Below are positions 1 to 10,289 of a DNA stretch of 64,000 nt, one piece after another. Under the pieces are notes generated by a model that did not search any database, was not told the origin of the DNA, and worked only from the letters and a program-made list of their open reading frames with translations. This stretch comes from Tricholomella constricta. Taxonomy: Eukaryota > Basidiomycota > Agaricomycetes > Agaricales > Lyophyllaceae. The stretch lies in contig JAACJP010000049.1 in assembly GCA_013368375.1 (NCBI GenBank), positions 186,001 through 250,000 of the forward strand, given 5' to 3'. Numbering within the stretch: the stretch's first letter is position 1; each line of letters begins with the position of its first letter. A program made the translations under genes and the position numbers.

Positions 1-2683
1 CACAGGCCGGTTGGCTGGAGGAAGAATCACGTCATCAGCAAAACAGATGGACATGCATTGAAGAGGTAGACCATAAGCCCAGACCCATTCGGCCTACTTT
101 CCGCAAGGTCGCGAACGTACTTGGCCAACAGATCCTTAGCATCAAGATTCGTCAAGAACATTTCCTATCAAAATCAGCTGCAGTGGCCCTTTTTCGTAAT
201 GTATGGAAGTGCACGTACAGCGCCTAACATGGCATCGCCTGACCAGCCGCTCTTCTCAAACGTCGGGCAATCTTCAGGTATACTGTGGACGTTATTGAGC
301 ATGGTATACACAACCGCCTTGTGCAACTTGTTTAGAATGGTCGCTTGACGAATCGAAACCGCCACGCGGGGGAAGGTCATCATGTACGACTTGACCGACG
401 ATGTCGTCGGCCGTAGGCGCTGAGGTGCCAGGCCAGCCTTCGAGTTGCATGTACTGATAGCCCTTGTAACTGAACTTGGGTTCGAACACCTCTGGGGCTC
501 CGGTTCCTGCGAGCCAGAATCGATCTGTGGATTGGAGTTGATAAGCATGAGCGAAGCTAATGTATACAACGAAAAAGTACCAGTTTGGAAGTTGTTCGCG
601 TAATAATGGCTGCTGTCTTCGAAAATGACGGTCCCGTCAGACTTCGACAGAGCGGGCAGATGAGCAGACGCAAGAAAACCTGCATGCATAGCGGACTTAC
701 CTTCAATTTCTCTCCGAAATGAATCGTGATGAGCGTCTTCGCCGGTCCCGTAACGGTAATCTTTGCCCAGCCAGCAACGACTCGCTCGAAAGCAGCTAAA
801 TAAATGCCTTGGACAGGTTGCGTGATTGATACAGGCTTCATACTCTGGACAACCCTGCTGGGGAGCTCGCGCTGGCGGACGAGGACACCTTTTGGTCCCG
901 TCACCACCTCGGCATTGACCCACCCAGTTGTGACGAACCCGGGCGAGTCGAAGCCAGGTTTCAAATAGCTTGCTAACAATCAAACGAAAGCGTTGATAAC
1001 GCGCGGCGAATGGCATGCTTAGTAGAGATACCCACCATCATAGTTCTCTCCGCCAAAAACATCGTCTAAACGCGTCGGGCCTTCTATGACCTGCCAGCTT
1101 CCGTCGGATACAACATGAGCCGTTGTCCCAACCGTATACCCAATTGACAACACCGTTCTCAGAGTGGGTTCCGCGCGCCACGCGTTATTCCAATTCCACA
1201 TGTTCCCTTGAGTGACAGCGTAGTGGCTTCTCCCCAGCTCGACACCAATGGCGTTATTCCTGAGTTTCGACGCAACGTCGATGACGACATACTCCGTTTG
1301 CGTGTCATACTTGGTGAAGCCCGGTGTGAGGACGTGATCGGATGCGGGGTTACCGTTTATGGTGATACTCGCGTAGCCGCCCACAGCGTAATACAGACGA
1401 GCGAAAGAGATGGTTTTAGAAACTGAGAACTCTTTCCTGAGAAGAGGCGCAGGGTGTTCTCCGATAGCGGCTGAAATAGATACCTGTGTGTTCCAAGTGG
1501 CAAGGACTAACACCGTACTTGCCAAGAGATGTTGCCGAGCTCCAAGATGAGTCATCCGTCGAGGGAAGCTCGAATCCTGTCGGGACGTTCTTGTTGACTT
1601 TTCACGTTGTATCCGAGAGTATTACGGTGGAACTTCCGTCCGTGTAGATGACCTGTATGGCCGCGAGGAGGCCGGCAGGGGATGGGCCTCCACTGGCGAC
1701 ATCTGCAAGGTTATCAGCCTTGACGGCGAACACCGTCGCTGATGATCCAGACAGAGGTACAGTGAACTGTTGCGCAGATTTCCAAATGTCAATTTGTTTA
1801 GGTGAGGATCCAACAAGCGCGCCGTTGACGTAGAGTGTGAACCCGTCATCGATGGTCAGGATTATGAACGCGGATTTGAGAATTTTCCCGCTGGGAGTCT
1901 GGAAGGTCTTGCGGAAGGCGCGCGGCTGGGCACGGTTGGGCGGTTTCAGAGGACCAGATCCACGTTGAATCCGTCAAAGAGATTGTCGGCGTGACGTCTC
2001 CGGAAGGTAACGCGACGTTCATGCCCCAAGGCCCCGACCCGTACTGAGAAACAACAGTGGCAGCGGCCCAGGAGGAGTCGTCCAGGGAGGGCAACTGGAA
2101 ATTCGCAGGTACAGTCTTGATTGAGCGCCACGAAGAGTCCGAAGAGATAATGGTCGTCATTCCATCAGAGAACGTGATTTGAATGGAGTCAAGAAGACCA
2201 GCGGGGCCATTTCCTCCAGAACTGACATCGGCGAGGTTGGTAGCACGCACGGCGAAGAGATTGGAGCCAGCATTGTGTGGTACACTAAACCTCTGCAAGC
2301 TCTTCCAGATATCTTGGGAGGTTGGTGATGCACCAACCAAAATTCCGTTGACGTATAAGGTGAACTGGTCATGACAGTCATAAGGATCAAGGCAGACGTG
2401 GCTGTCTTCCCACTAGGGGAAGCGAACGTCTTGCGAAAAGTGCGATCTCCCGCTGGCGCATTGGTGAGGCTGTTTCGGATGTCCAGATCCACGAAGCAGA
2501 TCGGATACTGGAGATTAATGCGTCAGGGATGGCCAGACCCGTCGCTGGCTTTCCAATTGGCCCTACAACAGGAGGATACGGAAACTGCAGCCAGCGAATG
2601 AGAAGCCAGATACAGAGAATAACAATGCTGTACACGCACCGTGAAATGTCTCTTCTTATTCTGCACTTCCCTGCGATAAACAT
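1..2683 (-). pseudogene. GH78 alpha-L-rhamnosidase-like gene, decayed, runs off the left edge
   Basis: Family role: secreted GH78 enzymes remove terminal alpha-L-rhamnose from plant glycans and glycosides. Reading leftwards, an ATG at 2683 is followed by a hydrophobic segment (possible signal anchor), then two tandem modules of about 145 aa, each opening WIW(T/S)SE and carrying FTLYVNG and FAV(R/K)A..NLADV(S/A)SGG. Next come the rhamnosidase N-domain (ARLYYAVGGYASITING, about 1390-1350), a strand-rich region (GWVNAEVVTGPKGVL) and the catalytic-region motif HSIPEDCPTFEKSGWSGDA near 215-270. One intron (about 968-1030) joins NYDG to ASYLKPGF. Lesions: frame changes near 2455, 2370, 1935, 1495 and 346, and a TGA (1602-1604) where the repeat predicts Trp. 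At least five frame breaks and a stop make a pseudogene the best call, though a poor assembly could also produce frameshifts. The rest of the catalytic domain lies outside the window. Confidence 0.85.
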
Positions 2684-3149
2684 GGACCCAATCTAAGCTC
2701 GGGCAGGACAGCGGGAGCTCAGACGGCTTCACTGGCCATATCGACCTATGGTGTGACAGAGGCAACAGAGGGAGAGACAGTTAGCGCTCCACGCCACAGT
2801 TCGGGTTGTGGTGTGAAGGAGAAGGGGATGGGGAGAAGGGCGACAGAGAGGACGGAATACGTACAAATCCGGCTCCTTGTAGTTCGCAACCACGACTGCA
2901 TGATTATATTCAACATGAAGGAGTGGCTGATACAGCGGGAGTTCTTACAGTCCACTCTGCAGGCGTGAGGAGGCGTCAGTGAACAACCCGCGGACGAGAG
3001 TAATACTTGTGACTCACAATTCTCGCACGAGGACCGCGGAATAATGGTGTCACTACGAAAATCCAAAAAAACCTTGCACTGCGCACGCACCGGTCATCAT
3101 ATCCCTGTCTCGCAGGCATCAGCAAGCCTCATAGCGCAAAACCAAAAGA
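2684..3149. other. Spacer between the GH78 and GH15 remnants
   Basis: No supported gene. The open stretches here on both strands lack any motif I recognise and overlap one another. It would be the 5' flank of the GH78 remnant and the 3' side of the GH15 remnant. Confidence 0.5.
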
Positions 3150-4619
3150 CTCACAAGAAGTTTACCGAACTTGACGGCACGATTAGTTGACGGCGATGAT
3201 TAGAGGAGCGTATGCACACCTTTTGTCCGAGATAGATACAATCCATGCTAGCGCAAGTTTAGCTGCGGGAGAGTGGGAGAATAAATATACGTACAGTTCG
3301 CTGTAAATATCCTATGGGCACACTGAATGATCAGGGATGGAGGTTGACAGGATCGACCACTCACCAGTTGTACATGATCCGCTGCGCCGTTCCCGATACG
3401 CACAGGCTTTGAGCCCTTATGCCCATCGAGGTGCGTCAGCTCGATCTCTTCAAGGTCCTTACCGCCTGCATTCCGGATAGGTAAAGGGTGGAGACAATAG
3501 AGAGAAGTGTACGCACCGTGAATGGTATACATGATCTGTAAACTTCCGTCCGGGTTCTTGTTGGGCAGGCGTTCAAAAATGAACTCCATGTACGCTGTGT
3601 CAGGTTCGTTGAGTGAGAATCTACGACATCAAAGAAGCAAGCTGCACCATTCGCCTCCTGTGTAAATCCATGACGCCCTATACGGGCATCAGCTTTGAAC
3701 CGAGGACCTTAAGTAAGAAGAGGCATACCGGTAGTCCCTAAGGCCAACGTCAACATAAGGTCATAACGGGATAGAGTGGGTGATGACGTACCAGTTGCGC
3801 GTGCCGCCGATAAAGTCGGGAAGCGAGAATGTTGGGCTGGCAACGATGGCACCAGTGGGCTCTCGAAGATGAGGAGCTTGAGTGCGAGGGCACTGCGATG
3901 GACAGCCTCCTTCCACGATCCGGTGTACGTCGACTGTCGGATCCACTCATACCAATATCTGTTTGTGATCTGCGGTGGGACCAAGAATATGATTGTAAGC
4001 ATAGGTTAAAAGCAGGATCTCGAACACGCACAGAAAGCAAGTTATGAAGCAGCTCCTTGGTCAAGAACAGATCGTCCAGCGTCCGAGCCTTGACCCCAAG
4101 CGGACCAAACAACTTGCGCTCAAGCTCGCTCTTGTCTTCCTGCAGCATGTGGTCCACAGCACGCGGGGCCTCCGGCGGCGTGCAAAGTATGAACGTAACA
4201 GCATGTCAGCTGCAGCGAAACATACACCGCAAGGCCCTTGTGGCCCTTCGACGTGAGATAGAGTGTGCCGAGCTGGATATCAGGCGTGGACGCAGCCTCA
4301 ACAGTGCTCTCCGTGATGTAGCGCAGGTCGAGGGTGAACCCGCTGCTGCTCTTGAAAACGACCTTCTGCTGGGGATCGTGCGAAGGCGGGATAGAGGCGT
4401 CAGGACAAGTTCCGTGGTATGGGCGTCACGAGCGTAGTTGAAAGCGGGGGCACACTGCATCATGAGCGGGACGGAACCGCGGATGCACTAAACCCGGCGG
4501 ATGAGCCAGGGCAGAAGCAGTTTGGTTGCGACGGCGGGGACGTTAGACGAGCTGGGGCACGGGAGGAAGTCGGTCACGGAGGCGATGCCCTGGTCGTTCA
4601 TGAACTTGGTTTGAAGGAC
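3150..4619 (-). pseudogene. GH15 (glucoamylase/trehalase-type) gene fragment, truncated at both ends
   Basis: Six-hairpin GH15 enzymes hydrolyse alpha-glucosides. The first recognisable exon begins at 4619 after a TTACACATGCAG acceptor and reads LQTKFMNDQGIASVTDFLP, PWLIRRV, then CIRGSVPLMMQCAPAFNYARD. Further exons give [106 protein letters not shown] and MDCIYLGQK. Homology fades near 3150. Lesions: TAG replaces the expected Glu after RRV (about 4492); a deletion plus frame change near 4180; a 2-base insertion near 3860 (IFE/PTGAIV). The usual first ~100 residues and the C-terminal part are missing. Same strand as the GH78 remnant, so the two may have been one carbohydrate-degradation neighbourhood. 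Confidence 0.85.
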
Positions 4620-4836
4620 CTGCATGTGTAAGTAAACATGTAGAAAAAGCCAGCCTGAGAAACTTCGGGTAATAGATTGTGAACGGCAACGATGAAATTC
4701 GAAAGCGATGTGATGCAGGACATGCACATCATGGGTATCGCGATGGTAGTTTCCGAGCCATTTTCGCTTTGAAGATTGTTCGCAAGTGCCCATGTCCCAT
4801 CATGAAGAATAGTGAGGACATCATTTCGAATAAGAG

Positions 4837-5958
4837 TCAGAAATTTATGCACCAAGGCACGACCCCAGTGTCGTCACAAGTGCCAAAGATACAGGAAGGA
4901 CTGGGATCCGAAGGCTCACCAAAACAGAAGTCCTCGATCCCCTGCATTCCCTCGTCATCTTCAGTCGATGCAGCAGCGTCTCCAGTCGTTGAAACAGCCT
5001 CTTCCGTCGTCGAAGGTCCTAAAATAAAGACTGTAGGCAATATGCTGTTGTTGGCGCTGTCTTGCAGTTCGTTCGAAGTGGTATTGACGCCAGAATCGTC
5101 GATAGCAGCGTTAAGGGGGCTACCATCGTTCAGGAAGTCGATCATGGCGGTTTCTTGGGCAGCATTGGAGGTATTGTTTGCCACGACGTCGTTAGCTAAG
5201 TTAGATTGAGTAGTGGGCGGGTAAATACTTATCGGATCGGTTTCGAAAGCAGGGGGAGTCTCGTTCGAAGAGGGTACAATGTTGATGGTGGGTGAGTCGT
5301 CGTCGGTGTCCATGAGCTCGTCCTCCTGAAGATCAGTGTCCTCAGAAGTGTCTGAGTCGATGGGCGACAGAGTCCTATCGGGAACTGAGTTATCGTGAGT
5401 TCGATGATGCGGATCTTGAGAATCAATAGACGTACCTGGCGCAGACGAGCATGCATCGCTGCGCAATCACATCATGCGCGCTGGCGGCAGCGATCTCTGT
5501 TGACGTCATCGCCCTCGTCCTCGCCCTCGTTCGATCGTCCTCCCTCTAACTGGCTCAGGCGCGATCACATGTTCCAGTACAAAGGCTCGTCGATTTGGCG
5601 GGTTTGCGGGGCGAAAAACGCGTCGGGGTTCGAGTTCTGGGAAGGAGGATAGATGGAGGGGAGCGAGCGGACCAGCAGCTGCAGCGAACACAAACGCTGA
5701 GTCCGGCGGTGGCGATGGTGGAGATGAAGGGGGGCTTGATGCGGAATCGGGCAGGATGCGTGACCCGAAAGGTGAGGGCTGGTCAATATCTAAATTTAGA
5801 TCAGGCTGAACATCTGGAGGTGCGGCAGGAGTGGTCGTCGGTGAGACGTGTGGAGCCGGAGAATCGGCTTGAGGAGGTGGAGTGGGAGACGGAGATGCAC
5901 CCGTGTGGTTGATGAGTGTAGCGATGGGCGGGACTTCGGGAGATCTTCTCGGTGACAC
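4837..5958 (-). CDS. Low-complexity Pro-rich/acidic protein, partial model, unknown function
   Basis: Not recognised. A long minus-strand exon starts at 5958 directly after a TTATGGCTTTCAG acceptor. It reads a Pro/Ser-rich region (PSPTPPPQADSPAP, SSPPSSPPSPPPDS), a more ordered stretch (PELEPRRVFRPANPPNRRAF) and an Arg/Gly tail (RGRTIERGRGRGR), with a stop near 5506. A second open stretch (5466-4837) is strongly acidic and Ser/Thr-rich (SDTSEDTDLQEDELMDTDDD) and ends PWCINF. A 51-nt phase-preserving GTACGT...CAG intron may lie at about 5383-5433. Upstream, 6180-6110 reads PYDTRGRDEKGEIGCIYGHTTKTGYV, which looks coding and may belong to an earlier exon. The join between the two main parts is unresolved, so this may be one broken gene or two. 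Function unknown. Confidence 0.3.
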
Positions 5959-6199
5959 CTGAAAGCCATAAAGTAAGGCCTAGCTTGAGCTTAACTCCCC
6001 GCATATCCCCTGACTTTCTCCACTGACGGAATTGACGGATGCAGATTGACCTTCATCAGACTCGAGTGACACGTACACGCCGCCGTAGATTACTCACATA
6101 TCCTGTTTTTGTGGTATGACCATAGATACATCCAATTTCGCCTTTTTCATCCCTCCCGCGTGTATCGTAGGGCTTGAAGTCAATGTGCGAGCGTTTGAA

Positions 6200-7299
6200 G
6201 TGTAATCAATGTCAGGATAACTACAGTGAATTGAATTACGCACCTTAAGCGTTTGAGTCCACTGGCCATCTATAGCAGCGCGTGGTCGTAGTCAGGCAAT
6301 TGAAATAGATCGAAAACTGTGTAAGAAAGAGACGGCTAGACAAAGTCTGAAATGGAACTTACCTGCGTGAGCAAATCTAGAATCCCATGCGCGTTGCTTC
6401 ATCGACGTGATCGATTGTGGATCAAGACGGCCTTGGGACTAGAAATTGATGTGCTGGCCTTTCCGTGTTATCGATGTCACAATGATGTACAAGGGTGTCA
6501 AAACCGGTGCTGGTGTTTGTGGTGCATGGGTGTCAATCATACCCCAAACGCCGCCTTGAGTCTTCAAGCACAAAATCATGATGGCCTGCGGAGGAACTCA
6601 GAGAACGAGGAGAGGAGAACTTCAAAGGTGCGTGACCTTCACAAACATTCTTCGGCCAGACTTATTTGACAATAGGATATAGATCCAGAGGGGGCTGCGT
6701 GGCATGCGTACATATGTGAGTGAGCAGGGTAAGAGTCGAGCTCGGCCTTTCGCCAAAGACCAACCATGATGCAAACGCATGACTGTAAGTACGCTCACAT
6801 AATACATTGGCCCAATAACAGGGCGCCACGAACACTGCCCAAGAGCAAGTAAACTCCGGCGCGGAGGCATTCCAAAAAAACTCACCTTGAGACGAGAGGC
6901 ATTGCATGGGCGATTCCGATCTTCGCATTCGAAAGAGTCAGACAATTGCCCCGTGCCCCATGGTTGAAGAGTCAAATGATTTCGTCCCACGGCTCATCAG
7001 ATACCCGCTCGAACTATCAGCACCTGCCCATTTACCCCAGTTGTCATGCTTCGTTCCAACCCCATAATGTATATCTGGCGCTGGTTTAAGTAAGCGAAAC
7101 GGAAGTAAAGGAGAAGCGGACATGTGCGACAGGAAAAGGACACGGACTCCGTTGAAGCCACCTCCTGGCGTGCCGACACTGCCCCTCGGTACGTCGCGCG
7201 ACCCTGGCGAGCAGATGAGTGGCGTCGGGTGAGAGGTAACAGTCCTTGCAAAAATGCATTGAATATGCCTCTTCGAGCTTGAGAGGGCGCGAATCATCG
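6200..7299. other. Intergenic, no supported gene
   Basis: Only short overlapping reading frames without recognisable motifs. Apart from possible upstream exons of the low-complexity gene at 6.1-6.4 kb, nothing here can be supported. Confidence 0.5.
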
Positions 7300-7575
7300 A
7301 TCTACTAACAGGGCGGCCTTGTGCTGCGGTGCACAATTCAGATGTTGCGTGTACAAGCTCAGGATCCGGCAAAAATGCAGCATCAGAAGATCTAGTTGCT
7401 CCGCTGGCCTGGATGGGCGCTACAAACCACGATGCTGAAGCAAGGAAAAATTATTTGTCGTCTAAACTCATTGGTGATTTTAATTTCAATACTTTGAGAC
7501 GCCTTGGCCTCGAGGCGCATGATACAAGTTGACTAGTCCTCTCAGGGCCAAAGTAGACCCTTGCGTTCGCCAATT
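7300..7575 (+). repeat. Dispersed direct repeat, copy a
   Basis: Aligns by eye with 9155-9430. Shared blocks are GCGGCCTTGTGCTGC, ACAA(T/C)TCAGATGTTG, GTGTACAAGC, AACCACGATGCTG, AGTTGACTxGTCCT(C/G)TCAGGGCC and CCTTGCGTTCGC. Noncoding as far as can be seen. Together with copy b it brackets the APH-type kinase gene. Confidence 0.7.
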
Positions 7576-7891
7576 GACCGCGTCACTTTCTTTCACAGTC
7601 AAAGGATTTGAACGATTTTGAGACACCGAGCTTTCTCTTATTCGCCCGTTTATTTTTGATGAGTGAATCGAAATTACTCACTCATGTAAGTAATGACGGT
7701 CGTTTGATGACCATATTTCTTGCCTCTCGACCGTGCTTCCGCCAATGTGAGTCTTTCTAAGGGTGGCTGCAATAGACACGTCAACGCACAGTTACATGTG
7801 CCCACATTCATCTGGTTTTATGATCACCAACGACGAGCCAAAAACAAAATAGATAACGGGGCGTTCACAATACCCAGGCGTCTCCACAGCT

Positions 7892-8859
7892 CTACACACG
7901 GATAACAATTCTAGAAATGTCCATCTCTACCGTCAATTCATCGCGATACCGATCCATGACCTGCTCATACAACTCCCACCATGATGGTAGCTCAGGCCCG
8001 GTAAAGTAACACATCGTGTACTCCCAGTACTCCGGTAGCCATCCAGCCGTCTCCCAATCAATGATCGCGACAATCTTCCCATCCTTCCACAGGATATTGT
8101 GTGGTCCAAGATCCCCATGAGTGAAGACCGTCCGGTACACCCGTCCCTTGACCTTGTCAAAGTTGTCGCGAAACTCCGGGAAGTTCTCGCGAACATATTC
8201 ATAGCCGTAGAGTTGCTGAAAGTCAGCGATGGTGTCGAACGGGCCCCAGGGCTCGGTCGATATCCTCGATTCGAGACAGGGACCACCGTCGACTGCTTGA
8301 ACTTTCCCTGGCTCCGGGGGCCGGAGGGCGCGCAACTGGTCGATATAGCCCTTGAGCTGGTGCATAGAGCTAAGCTGTTCCTCCTTGGTCAATTGGTGCC
8401 ACACACGGTGGAGCAGGGGAGCGTCGATGTAATCCATTACGACCCAGGTCTCGTTGTATGCGAAAAAGACATCTTGGACACGGGGTACGGGGATGGAGGT
8501 ATTCTTGGCGATGAAGTCGAGGGTGCGCGCGTCGGTGAGTCGGACGCGGCCGCCGCCACCGTGCTTGACTATAGTGTCTCGATTGAGACGAATGACAGGA
8601 TTCCTCTGCGCATATCGGAATATTCCTAGCTTGACTCGCATGTCAAAGGCCCACAAGTCATAACCGCTCAGCGTGCGAAGGCTAGAAAGGTCAAGCTTGT
8701 GATGTTTCCTGGGAGGCGATCTGCGTACTGCAACGACTCCTGAAGACTCGCTCGATGCCTGTACTGGGCGAGACGATTGCGCTTGGACACTAATAGCGTT
8801 GTCGATATCATTGGGAGGACATGAACATGATTTACACACCTTGGGAATGCTTTATGCAT
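7892..8859 (-). CDS. APH-family (aminoglycoside phosphotransferase-like) kinase
   Basis: Two exons: a 20-nt first exon (8840-8859, MHKAFP plus two bases), a 50-nt GTGTGT...ATTAG intron (8790-8839), then 7892-8789, giving 305 aa. The start is chosen because the spliced frame runs straight into the long exon. The protein-kinase-like fold of APH enzymes is visible: an N-lobe with EADAR-like ALTDARTLDFI context and PVPRVQDVFF, a hinge-like WVVMDYIDAPLL, the catalytic loop FTHGDLGPHNILW (Brenner-type HGD..N) and the metal-binding VAIIDWETAGW, with GWLPEYWEYT after it as is usual in fungal members. Fungi carry many such genes; substrates are mostly unknown, and antibiotic resistance should not be assumed. 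The frame is intact and is flanked by copies of a direct repeat (7.3 and 9.2 kb). Confidence 0.85.
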
Positions 8860-9154
8860 GGTAGAGGAGACGAATGAGTACCACGAATCTCGTGATCATG
8901 TGCCTGTCAATCGGCGGGCTGGCGGCATCTTCCGAAACCAGGGATGTTGTTCACAGCGAGAACGAGAACACCGACCTTGAACGCGAATTGCGGATGAACG
9001 GCGACCTTCTTTTGTGTTATACCGTTTCTAGACCTCAGGATCAGATAAAATATCTTCCTGTGCAGTCGTCTATGTAGGCCCATCAGGACAATACCACTAT
9101 TGGCGATTAGATGTGTAAATACACGCGTTGGACGATCTAACGCCGAACGGGGCA

Positions 9155-9430
9155 TTCTACCAACGGAGCGGCCTTGTGCTGCTGTACACAACTCAGATGT
9201 TGCCGCGTGTACAAGCCTAGGCTTCAGCCCAAACACAGCATTAGAAGGTCAGCTTGCTGTCACGTTTGAACACCCATTTGGAAAACTGAGCGGGCGCGCT
9301 ATGAACCACGATGCTGTGCTAATACTCACTGGGCATTCTGATTCATTTTAAGGACTTTGAGGCATCTGATTGGTGAGCATAATAAAAGTTGACTCGTCCT
9401 GTCAGGGCCCGAAGTCGACCTGCCTTGCGT
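9155..9430 (+). repeat. Dispersed direct repeat, copy b
   Basis: Second copy of the 7300-7575 repeat, same orientation, diverged by substitutions and small indels. Keeps GCGGCCTTGTGCTGC, ACTCAGATGTTG, AACCACGATGCTG and AAGTTGACTCGTCCT. Confidence 0.7.
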
Positions 9431-9435
9431 TCGCT

Positions 9436-9577
9436 AACCCGTTCGTAAAGCTGAACGGGCGCTATGGACCACGATGCTGAAATACATGCACTAGGTACTC
9501 ATTGGGCATTCCAAGTCATAGGTTTAAGGCACCTTGGCCTTGCGGCGCGTTGACTCGTCCTCTCAGGGCCCAAGTCA
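9436..9577 (+). repeat. Dispersed direct repeat, copy c (3' half only)
   Basis: Partial third copy directly behind copy b: GGGCGCTATGGACCACGATG, CTCATTGGGCATTC, GGCACCTTGGCCTTG, GTTGACTCGTCCTCTCAGGG. It ends only a few bases before the TATA box of the next gene, so the repeat forms part of that gene's upstream region. Confidence 0.65.
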
Positions 9578-9585
9578 TCCAATGG

Positions 9586-9593
9586 TATAAAAG
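9586..9593 (+). promoter_or_regulatory. TATA box of the small conserved gene
   Basis: TATAAAAG lies 67 bp before an in-frame ATG (9653) and 133 bp before the ATG preferred here (9719), a usual position for a fungal TATA element. Confidence 0.5.
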
Positions 9594-9718
9594 GTCACCA
9601 GAATTTGCCCACTCCCCATCTTACACCTCTGCAACACACTCATATATTCAGAATGTTGAAAGGCAATCGGTTCCTCTCCTCTACATTTTCTCGTGCTGAC
9701 TGCTTTGCAGCTTTTGGA

Positions 9719-10289
9719 ATGAACAAAGATCGTCTCTACATGGCTTTATACATTCGAAATGCACGCGAAGGAGACGTCCGCTACCACACCGCACTTCTGC
9801 GCATTCCCAAGGGTACGGGACTTGGCGATATAAGTCCATCTGCTTACTGCTACCATGCCGTCAACGACATCGTCGACGGAAAGGAAGTGTGGGTGTATAA
9901 AGCCTTACCAACGCGTCCCTTGTCGGTCAAGCTGCGCGCATTGTTATTCCTTGGAAAGATGGAGATTTCTGCGTCCGATTTGGAGCAAACGTTGAAGCAG
10001 GTTCCGGTCGTGCAAGACAACCCCAACTGGCGCTGCCACGACTGGATCTGGGCTGCGATGAAGGTTTGTCGTCTGTTATTCTTACACCCAATGTTGATCA
10101 ACGGCGCTAACTTCAAGGTTTGCATAGCTTCTCGCGGAAAAAGGGATAATCGATCCACTTCCGAGGCAGCCTCAGGACCTTTGGCACGCTGCCATAACTT
10201 TTGCGGATGAGAATTCCATCGTTGATGGTCTCGTCCCAACATGCGCCACAGATGGAGAGCGCATCAAGTCTGCCTTCGAAGGGCTTTGA
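9719..10289 (+). CDS. Small conserved fungal protein (probably DUF6914-type), function unknown
   Basis: Two exons, 9719-10063 and 10128-10289, joined over a 64-nt GTTTGT...CATAG intron with a CTAAC branch site; 168 aa. The start MNKDRLYMALYIRN matches the usual beginning of this agaricomycete family; an in-frame ATG at 9653 would add 22 residues of no recognisable family sequence. Visible features: DRLYxALYxRN, YHTALL, WVYKALP, LFLGKM, VVQDNPNWRCHDWIW, and in exon 2 GIIDPLPRQPQDLWHAAITF ending in SAFEGL. No transmembrane segment. The reading frame is intact and has its own TATA box. The family label is from memory and less certain than the gene itself. Proteins of this type occur in many copies in mushroom genomes without known function. 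Confidence 0.75.

Noticed and set aside
174..1016. Single 280-codon minus-strand frame as an intact gene
   Set aside because: It alternates in frame with the GH78 coding sequence; only parts of it (around HSIPEDCPTF) are real GH78 frame, joined by shadow sequence.
8099..8629. 176-codon plus-strand frame opposite the kinase gene
   Set aside because: Antisense shadow of the APH-type kinase exon, which has clear catalytic motifs.
7892..8859. Antibiotic-resistance gene
   Set aside because: The APH fold is shared by many fungal kinases of unknown substrate; nothing in the sequence points to an aminoglycoside-modifying enzyme.
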